Shown: one piece after another, positions 55,416 through 61,475 of the stretch | Layout: every line of letters begins with the position of its first letter | Numbering within the stretch: the first letter of the stretch is position 1 | Source of the DNA: a virus | DNA length: 64,000 nucleotides | Strand: one strand, 5' to 3' | IMG/VR virus record: IMGVR_UViG_3300040856_003274 | Span: 104,267-168,266 of that record | Notes under the pieces: generated by a model | What the model saw: the letters and a program-made list of their open reading frames with translations, nothing else | Told to the model about the DNA's origin: nothing | Databases searched by the model: none | Program-made: the position numbers and the translations under genes

Positions 55416-55446
55416 TCTCACCAAACACTGGATACAAGAGGTGAGA
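55416..55446 (+). promoter_or_regulatory. Hairpin overlapping Shine-Dalgarno of C39-like peptidase gene
   Basis: TCTCACC (55416-55422) pairs perfectly with GGTGAGA (55440-55446) over a 17-base loop. The 3' arm contains the GAGGTGA Shine-Dalgarno for the ATG at 55451. The stem is moderate (seven pairs), so it may tune rather than block translation. Confidence 0.45.
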
Positions 55447-55450
55447 TGAG

Positions 55451-56005
55451 ATGTTTAGTAAGCAAGCGAAGCGCGAAGCGATCCGCAAAGTGGCGAAGGC
55501 TAATGTTAAGCCTGTGCGCCAACGTACTCAATACAACTGCATGACCACAAGCATGGCGATGTGTTTAGAAGCTCTAGGCATCCCAAAAGCAGAGTGTGAG
55601 ATTAACGTTGTAAACAAGGTGATGGGTGCGATCCCCATGAAAGGTGCTTCATGGGAGCAGGCGCTCGCGTGTGCTCAGCATTACGGCATTCGAGCTACCC
55701 TCACAATGCCGAGCACTGTACGCCAGCTCAAAGAATGGACTGACGCAGGCAAGCCTGTAATGATCGCATGGAATCCTGAGGGTAGAGATTGGTCACACGC
55801 TTCTGTGGTATTTGACGTAGATGAAGACCTCAACGTCTACGTAGCTGACCCTAATATCCCCGACCCTGACGAGACAGTGAGAGTGCTCACTAAGGGAGAG
55901 TTTTATCAGAAGTGGTACGAGAAATGGCCTAACTACTTGGTGCGTAGACCTGCGCTAATGCTGGACTTTGAGATCACCCCTGAAGGCACACAGGCGATGA
56001 GGTAA
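55451..56005 (+). CDS. C39/papain-like cysteine peptidase
   Basis: 184 residues. The peptidase C39-like pattern is visible: Q27-Y-N-C30 with the catalytic Cys followed by MTTSMAMCLEAL, His116 in WSHASVVFDVDE and Asp133 in YVADPN, giving a Gln/Cys/His/Asp set. C39 peptidases cleave leader peptides or precursor proteins. This is a free-standing domain with no ABC transporter and no transmembrane segment, so it acts in the cytoplasm or virion. The N-terminal 25 residues are basic (AKREAIRKVAKANVKPVRQR), with KVA near residue 13. The stop is only six bases before a six-module repeat protein, so the two are co-transcribed. Confidence 0.75.
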   Translation: MFSKQAKREAIRKVAKANVKPVRQRTQYNCMTTSMAMCLEALGIPKAECEINVVNKVMGAIPMKGASWEQALACAQHYGIRATLTMPSTVRQLKEWTDAGKPVMIAWNPEGRDWSHASVVFDVDEDLNVYVADPNIPDPDETVRVLTKGEFYQKWYEKWPNYLVRRPALMLDFEITPEGTQAMR

Positions 56006-56011
56006 GAAGTT

Positions 56012-58354
56012 ATGACAAGCCCGTTAAGATTAAGAAGAGATTACGGTGAAGACAGAGTAGCCACGGAGCTTAACGAAGACTCTTTCGAGTCTCTCTTCAA
56101 CAACCCTCCTGATAGGATTTCTTTGCCTTGGGGGTCACCTGCCAAGCCTAATCTATGGAAGACTAAGCGAGTTATATATCGTGCGCTAAAAATCTTAAGT
56201 TACTCTATTGAAAGCCCTGCCCTGTCAGAGCCCTTACGTCTTTATTTTGTGCCAGGGGAAAATAAGGTTACTAAATCACCAAACGTGAAAATAAAGCTCT
56301 ACGACTCACAGGATATTATCCTTTATAGCAGGGTCTTTGAGCCCTCTAATCTTTACACCGTAAGTAAGACGCTTCAGCTATTTTGGCATTACTTAAACGA
56401 CGACGATGAAAAGTTTAAGAAAGATTACATTACCATCCCTAAGATAGCTTCTTCAGAAGAGCCCTCTGCTTATGAGCATATGAGCACCCGCCCAAGCACA
56501 ATACCTTTACCTTGGGGCAATCCCGCCAAACCCAACATATGGAAAGCTCAGTACCAAGGGGGGTCACGATATGTCGTAACAAGCCCTGTGCTCTCTACGG
56601 CTTACACATATATCTTGATTGTGGATAAAGACGTAGAGAAAGTCTCTCTCATAGCTTTTGATCAAGAGGGTAGAGCAAATGAGGTCTACATATATCCTTT
56701 CTACGATATGTTCAAAGATTTTACTCTCCACGGCATATTGCGCATCTTTTGGAAAAGGATGTGGACTGAGAGAGATCGAATTAGTAGATACCTCACTGTA
56801 CCTAAGGTAGCTTCACCACAAAGAATCCCTGCGGTCATTACGCTGAACAACTTGCCTGAGACTCTTTCTCTTCCTTGGGGCGACCCCTCTAAGCCTAATA
56901 TGTGGAAGACTAAAAAAATAGGGTCTGACCTTTACAAGGTGACCAGCCCTGCGCTCAAGCCTAACTACTTTTATACTTTAAGGCTGTCCCCTCGCTCATT
57001 CGAGTTTTCAGCACTCTCTACACGTATTAACTATAGCATGTATGACTACGAATGGACTCTAGACGAAGTTGAGCAAGACACTTTAGAAGAGCTTCTAGAG
57101 ACGTTTTGGAAATACATGAGGAGCTACTCAAATAGACATGGGGGGTCTAAGGGCATCAATAAATACCTCACTGTGCCAAAAGTAGCTTCCTCACAGGATA
57201 TCCCTGCGGTCACTGCGCTGGACAACTTGCCTGCGATGCTCACTCTTCCTTGGGGCAATCCTCCGAAGCCTAATATGTGGAAAGCGCATCAATGGTTAGG
57301 GGGGAAATATACGGTAGAGAGCCCTGTACTCGACTCTGAGTTTGGCTATCAGCTAAATTTAGGCCGCAATCTTTCTAGTAGGTTTAGGGTAAGTTTTAGC
57401 GCCCTCCTCAACGGCAACAAGCGGGAAATACACAGTATGTATATCCATAAGAGAGTCCTTGAGGGGGTGAGCCTAAATGATGTCTTAAAACAATTTTGGT
57501 TAAATATGTGGAACAGTGAGGAAGGTACGATCAAAAAATACCTTATAGTGCCTAAGGTAGCGTCCTCATCTGCTTTAACCGTCGAAGACCTCTTTAAATT
57601 TACTCCCTATACCTTTGAGCTACCGTGGGGTCATCCGATTAAAAAAAACATATGGTCAGTAAAGAAAATAAGTGAGCTTACCTCTTACGGACTTACTTTG
57701 ATTTACGAGGTAGAGTCTCCTCTACTGAAGCACCCTATCTACTTCCACATGGATGCTCCTGACAACAATGGTAAGGTAACTATCGAGGTTAGAGAGGGTA
57801 GCTCATGGGGGGGCTCGTATTATACTCACTTCTTTAATGTCTCAGACTCTTTCTACTCCATGTCTCTCGAAGTTTACATGCGCGGAGTATGGAACAGTCT
57901 TACGCACACGAAGAAGTTGAAGCCTATACTTTTAAGTAAGGTAGCATCACATAACCCTACGTGTATCAACGACATCATTAAACACAAGCCCAAAACCTTT
58001 AAGCTAGCGTGGGGTATTCCTGCTAAGAAAAACTTGTGGAAAGTTAGCCTTAAGCACTCGGTTTTCCTACCTCGCGGTGAGAATGAGATTGTATACACAA
58101 TCCAATCTCCTGTCTTAAATCCTCACTTATCTATAGAGTTTTTGGTAACTGGTGAGTCCGTAAAGATTACTGTTAGAGTAGGGTATTCGGGAAACATACT
58201 CTTCAATATACTTTTTTACTTCAAGCACAGTAAGTCTCTAAGCCAGCCTCTAGACATTTTCACAGAGGCGGTGTGGCGCTACTTAATGAATAATAATCTA
58301 CTGCAAGAGCACCTCAAGCCTAATATCAAGGTAGCCAATACCCGTAAGCTCTAA
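56012..58354 (+). CDS. Six-module tandem repeat protein, possible polyprotein
   Basis: 780 residues made of six diverged copies of a module of about 125 residues. Each starts with L-[PA]-W-G-x-P-x-K-x-N-x-W (residues 38, 166, 287, 412, 537 and 665), continues through a beta-rich body with the S-P-[AVL]-L motif, then a helix with W-x-x-[LMY], and ends in K-[VI]-A-[SN] (144, 265, 390, 515, 643 and 773). The spacing of 121-128 residues is regular. A seventh tag, RVAT, occurs at residues 16-19 before the first module. No signal peptide, membrane segment or enzyme motif. A related five-module protein is encoded convergently. I know no named family; function unknown. Confidence 0.75.
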   Translation: MTSPLRLRRDYGEDRVATELNEDSFESLFNNPPDRISLPWGSPAKPNLWKTKRVIYRALKILSYSIESPALSEPLRLYFVPGENKVTKSPNVKIKLYDSQDIILYSRVFEPSNLYTVSKTLQLFWHYLNDDDEKFKKDYITIPKIASSEEPSAYEHMSTRPSTIPLPWGNPAKPNIWKAQYQGGSRYVVTSPVLSTAYTYILIVDKDVEKVSLIAFDQEGRANEVYIYPFYDMFKDFTLHGILRIFWKRMWTERDRISRYLTVPKVASPQRIPAVITLNNLPETLSLPWGDPSKPNMWKTKKIGSDLYKVTSPALKPNYFYTLRLSPRSFEFSALSTRINYSMYDYEWTLDEVEQDTLEELLETFWKYMRSYSNRHGGSKGINKYLTVPKVASSQDIPAVTALDNLPAMLTLPWGNPPKPNMWKAHQWLGGKYTVESPVLDSEFGYQLNLGRNLSSRFRVSFSALLNGNKREIHSMYIHKRVLEGVSLNDVLKQFWLNMWNSEEGTIKKYLIVPKVASSSALTVEDLFKFTPYTFELPWGHPIKKNIWSVKKISELTSYGLTLIYEVESPLLKHPIYFHMDAPDNNGKVTIEVREGSSWGGSYYTHFFNVSDSFYSMSLEVYMRGVWNSLTHTKKLKPILLSKVASHNPTCINDIIKHKPKTFKLAWGIPAKKNLWKVSLKHSVFLPRGENEIVYTIQSPVLNPHLSIEFLVTGESVKITVRVGYSGNILFNILFYFKHSKSLSQPLDIFTEAVWRYLMNNNLLQEHLKPNIKVANTRKL
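56123..58336 (+). repeat. Tandem protein modules, LxWGxPxKxNxW ... KVAS (six copies)
   Basis: Module starts on DNA are 56123, 56507, 56870, 57245, 57620 and 58004, counted to the leucine of each L-x-W-G signature, i.e. 363-384 bases apart. The copies are conserved at signature positions (W-G, P, K, N, W, the SP-x-L motif and the closing KVAS) but clearly diverged elsewhere, so the duplications are old. No run of long identical DNA was noticed between copies. Confidence 0.7.
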
Positions 58355-58371
58355 TTCTATACATATTAGAG
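58349..58371. terminator. Hairpin spanning the stops of two convergent genes
   Basis: CTCTAAT (58349-58355) and ATTAGAG (58365-58371) are a perfect seven-base inverted repeat with a nine-base loop. It covers the stop codon of the rightward module gene and that of the leftward one. Without a long T-run it would be a weak bidirectional terminator at best, but its position between convergent genes 11 bases apart fits. Confidence 0.45.
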
Positions 58372-61116
58372 ACAAGAATACAGACAGGTAGACCACACAC
58401 ACCCTGTCTGCTCAATGTGCTCACTGAGATAAGCCTTAATCTTGTCCGAGTCTGAGGTCTTACGCGCTAAGAGCTTGTTGATAAGCATGGCTGAACGGAT
58501 TTGCAAGTCATTAATGTTGCTCAGACAGCGTTTAACGGTTCTCTCATCATATCCGTACATGGAGGACGCGATCTTGCTGAGAGCCTCACTATAGATGTCT
58601 TTATGGCATTGTACGAACGCTTTGACGAACGGGCTACCGCTCTTCTCTGCGTGTGCTCGATAAAACTCTAGGTGCTTATCCCCTTTGCTCTTCTGCTTAG
58701 AGCAAAGAGTCCTACAGTATTTTTTGAGCTGGGATACCGCGAGCTCACAATCCTTTTGGACTTTCTTAGTGTAGCCGTAGCGCCCGCTTGCAGAAGCAAC
58801 CTTAACATTAGGGTTGAGTATGTGTTTTGTGAGCCCCTTACTCACCAAATCATTCCACAGGAAACTTGTGAAAGACTCGAAAGGCTGTTCTAAAATAGGA
58901 TCGTCCTTTCCAAGGTTCCAATACGTCAAGCCCATAACTTTGTCTTTATATTTCCCTATTCCGTAGGGGTTCAAAATGTTAATGTTGACGTAATAACTTT
59001 TAGGGCTACTTTTTATCCTTAGCTCTAAGCTAGTGTTTGGTTTTAGCACAGGGGACTGGATGTGATAAAAATCCGTACTGCCTCCTGATTTTAAATCAGC
59101 CTTCCACAAGTTTTTCTTAGGGGGGTTGCCCCACGCGAGCTCTATTGCTCTCGGTCTACGAGTAAAGACTTCTCTTGTCGTTGCGTAAGGCTCCCTAGAG
59201 GCTACTCTAACTCCAGGCTTAAGTATAGGTGTCCCACCCGTAAGAGGGTGCTGGCTTGCCTCATGTGCTACACCTCGCCATACTTCCTCCATAAAAGTAT
59301 CGAAGGGTAGGTCTAAGTTAGGGTGTTCATCGTCAAGCCGATTAAAATATAAGGTCTTCCCTATCTGATTATTCTTCGTTATGAGACGGACTTCTACTTC
59401 AGAAACAGCTCTGTAAACATGGAACATAATGCTCAAGTCAAGATTTAAGGCAGGAGATTTAACCCTGTAATAAGTCTGGTTTCGAGTCTCATTTTCTTTC
59501 ATTACCTTCCACATATTCTTCTTAGCAGGAGTCCCCCACGCTAACTCGAAAGTCTCAGGTCTTTGCTTAAAGAAGTCTCTTAATGTGTATGAGGGCTGTG
59601 AGGCTACTTTTGTGTTTGGCTTGAATAAGAAGCCGAAAGATTTAACTTTTATCTCTCGGTTAACTACGTCCCACAAATGCTTCATAGCGATATCGAGAGA
59701 CGTATTATAAGTTTCTTTATATAGCTGGGTAGACTTTATATGTCTCCTCGTCATTAAATCATCTCTGTAGCCAACGTATATCCCTATACTGTGCTTATTT
59801 TTGTTTAATGTAATACTGAGAGCAGTAGTTAGTATAGGCGACGTTACTTTATAATCAACTCGGTCTTTACTTCTACCTTCACAAGTAACCTTCCACATAT
59901 TCTTCTTAGCAGGAGTCCCCCAAGCTAACTCAAAAGTGTCAGGTTTGAGCTCCATAAGCTCTCCTAATGTAGAAGGTGACTCTGAAGCTACTCTAACCCC
60001 AGGCTTAAGGACTTTAGTGTGTAAACTGCCTCTAGCCTCCCACAGTATCCTATCCCATGTACCTTCCATCATCTTATCGAAGTCTGCCTCAGGAACGGGA
60101 AAAAATGAGATGAAATGGTCAAAATTATCAGACTTGACGTGAGGTAAGTTTACAGCGACCCTAACGTACTCATTAACCTGCCCAGCCGCATCCTCTTGCT
60201 CGAAGAGAGTGAATGAGATATTTATAGGATTTAAGAGAAAGGGCGAGTTTATAACATACAGTCTCTTATGACCCTGACTTGTATTATTCTCCTTGTATAC
60301 TAGCTCTGTTTTCCACAGGTTAGGCTTAGCAGGTTTACCCCATTTGAGTTTAATCGACCTGTAATCTCTCAAGAACAAGTCTCTTAGCGTAGAAGGAGAC
60401 TCTGAAGCTACCTTAATGTGGCGATCCACTACGTTGAGGGTAGAGGCTTTCTTCTTTGTGCGCTTGCGGCGCTTCTCCTCCATGCTCTTAGCGATGCCTT
60501 TAGCGATGTTAGGGCGCTTAGGGAAGTAAGTGCCTTTATCTTTCTTGCATCGAGGAGAACCTGGGCGCTTAGAGCAGTACCTAGACCACGCAATCGCGTA
60601 AGCCTTACCTTTCTCATTAGAGGGAATATCCTCTGCCGAGCCGTAACCTTTCTGCTCTGCATACTCTTTAACGTAACGGTCTATAGACTTAGGGTTAGGT
60701 TTTCTCTTTTTAGCCTTGGTCTTCTTCTTAGAGGCAACCTTGGTGTTAAAAAACACCGCTTGGTTCGTATTGTTCAAATTAATATTCTCCCACACTCTCA
60801 CCAACGCTTCCTCTAGCGTAACGTATTGAGGTATCTTTAACAATGAAACGAGATTAACACCGTTATCCGTACAGTAAACATCAACTATAACGGGTTGAAC
60901 GCCTGTCCACGCAAACTTCATCATTAAAGACCGATAGCCGTTCTTTACGTTCAGCACAGGGCTTTTGATCTCATAATAGAGAACCCCTCCGTTTAAAGGA
61001 GCGTCTTTCGGAGCTGACGCTAGCTTGCAACTCCACATATTAGGCTTGGGAGGAGTCCCCCAAGGAAGCTCTAGCTTTGGAGGCATTGCCTTTAATATTT
61101 GTGTAATCCCAGCCAT
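58366..61116 (-). CDS. Five-module tandem repeat protein with Lys-rich insert and Cys-rich tail
   Basis: 916 residues, ATG at 61116. Modules of the same type as in the convergent gene start at residues 17, 257, 397, 525 and 660. Junction tags are KVAS 126-129, KVAS 235-238, RVAS 375-378, KVAS 503-506, RVAS 637-640, KVAS 772-775 and KIAS 848-851. Between the first two tags lies an extra region: Lys-rich tracts (KKKTKAKKRK) around a compact domain (GKAYAIAWSRYCSKRPGSPR, 170-189) I have seen in large-phage proteins. The last 140 residues are helical with eight cysteines (C790, C801, C805, C837, C864, C906, C911 and C915). Shine-Dalgarno AGGAG is buried in a hairpin (61120-61163). Function unknown. 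Confidence 0.75.
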   Translation of the reverse strand: MAGITQILKAMPPKLELPWGTPPKPNMWSCKLASAPKDAPLNGGVLYYEIKSPVLNVKNGYRSLMMKFAWTGVQPVIVDVYCTDNGVNLVSLLKIPQYVTLEEALVRVWENINLNNTNQAVFFNTKVASKKKTKAKKRKPNPKSIDRYVKEYAEQKGYGSAEDIPSNEKGKAYAIAWSRYCSKRPGSPRCKKDKGTYFPKRPNIAKGIAKSMEEKRRKRTKKKASTLNVVDRHIKVASESPSTLRDLFLRDYRSIKLKWGKPAKPNLWKTELVYKENNTSQGHKRLYVINSPFLLNPINISFTLFEQEDAAGQVNEYVRVAVNLPHVKSDNFDHFISFFPVPEADFDKMMEGTWDRILWEARGSLHTKVLKPGVRVASESPSTLGELMELKPDTFELAWGTPAKKNMWKVTCEGRSKDRVDYKVTSPILTTALSITLNKNKHSIGIYVGYRDDLMTRRHIKSTQLYKETYNTSLDIAMKHLWDVVNREIKVKSFGFLFKPNTKVASQPSYTLRDFFKQRPETFELAWGTPAKKNMWKVMKENETRNQTYYRVKSPALNLDLSIMFHVYRAVSEVEVRLITKNNQIGKTLYFNRLDDEHPNLDLPFDTFMEEVWRGVAHEASQHPLTGGTPILKPGVRVASREPYATTREVFTRRPRAIELAWGNPPKKNLWKADLKSGGSTDFYHIQSPVLKPNTSLELRIKSSPKSYYVNINILNPYGIGKYKDKVMGLTYWNLGKDDPILEQPFESFTSFLWNDLVSKGLTKHILNPNVKVASASGRYGYTKKVQKDCELAVSQLKKYCRTLCSKQKSKGDKHLEFYRAHAEKSGSPFVKAFVQCHKDIYSEALSKIASSMYGYDERTVKRCLSNINDLQIRSAMLINKLLARKTSDSDKIKAYLSEHIEQTGCVWSTCLYSCL
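58783..61068 (-). repeat. Tandem protein modules, LxWGxPxKxNxW ... K/RVAS (five copies)
   Basis: On DNA the signature leucines lie at 61068, 60348, 59928, 59544 and 59139. The first interval is long (240 residues) because the Lys-rich insert is there; the others are 140, 128 and 135 residues. The linker after each tag is also repeated (SESPSTLRDLF, SESPSTLGELM, SQPSYTLRDFF), suggesting short spacer helices between folded domains. Confidence 0.7.
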
Positions 61117-61119
61117 GTC

Positions 61120-61163
61120 TTATAACTCCTGTCGGCTAATGTGTTTATCGACAGGAGTTATAA
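61120..61163 (-). promoter_or_regulatory. Shine-Dalgarno-sequestering hairpin before five-module gene
   Basis: On the minus strand TTATAACTCCTGTCG (61163-61149) and CGACAGGAGTTATAA (61134-61120) are a perfect 15-base-pair inverted repeat with a 14-base loop, and a further bulged extension adds about three pairs. The AGGAG Shine-Dalgarno, nine bases before the ATG at 61116, is inside the 3' arm and its anti-Shine-Dalgarno CTCCT in the 5' arm. There is no T-run behind it, so it is a translation control element rather than a terminator. Confidence 0.75.
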
Positions 61164-61181
61164 AGACATCACCAAGTGCGC

Positions 61182-61457
61182 TCAGTCCTCTTCAATCGCA
61201 GGGTACATGAGCTGATGGAGTGAAATATCACATCCTGCCTGCTTTGTAGGTACTGCCATACCGAGCTCAAGAAAACGCTCCGCAAACATCATTCGGATAT
61301 TGCGCACCTCATCGTCGCTCTTGCCCTCATTGAGCAGAGTCTCCTCAAACTCAAAAGAGCAAATAGCGCGGCTTTGGGTGACCAAAGCGGGTACATCGAG
61401 AGACTCAATATATGAGTACCATTGTGACGGCGAGTCAGGCTTTTCTACGAGTGCCAT
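61182..61457 (-). CDS. Small protein, unknown
   Basis: 91 residues, ATG preceded by ACAGGAG. Contains SQWYSYIESLDVPALVTQSR, an acidic segment and MMFAERFLELGMAV, ending in acidic EED. Looks helical and compact, with no cofactor-binding motif. It lies between a giant SNF2-type protein (18 bases upstream) and the hairpin before the five-module gene. Possibly an accessory subunit of either; not assigned. Confidence 0.65.
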   Translation of the reverse strand: MALVEKPDSPSQWYSYIESLDVPALVTQSRAICSFEFEETLLNEGKSDDEVRNIRMMFAERFLELGMAVPTKQAGCDISLHQLMYPAIEED

Positions 61458-61475
61458 AATCTTAATCTCCTGTTA

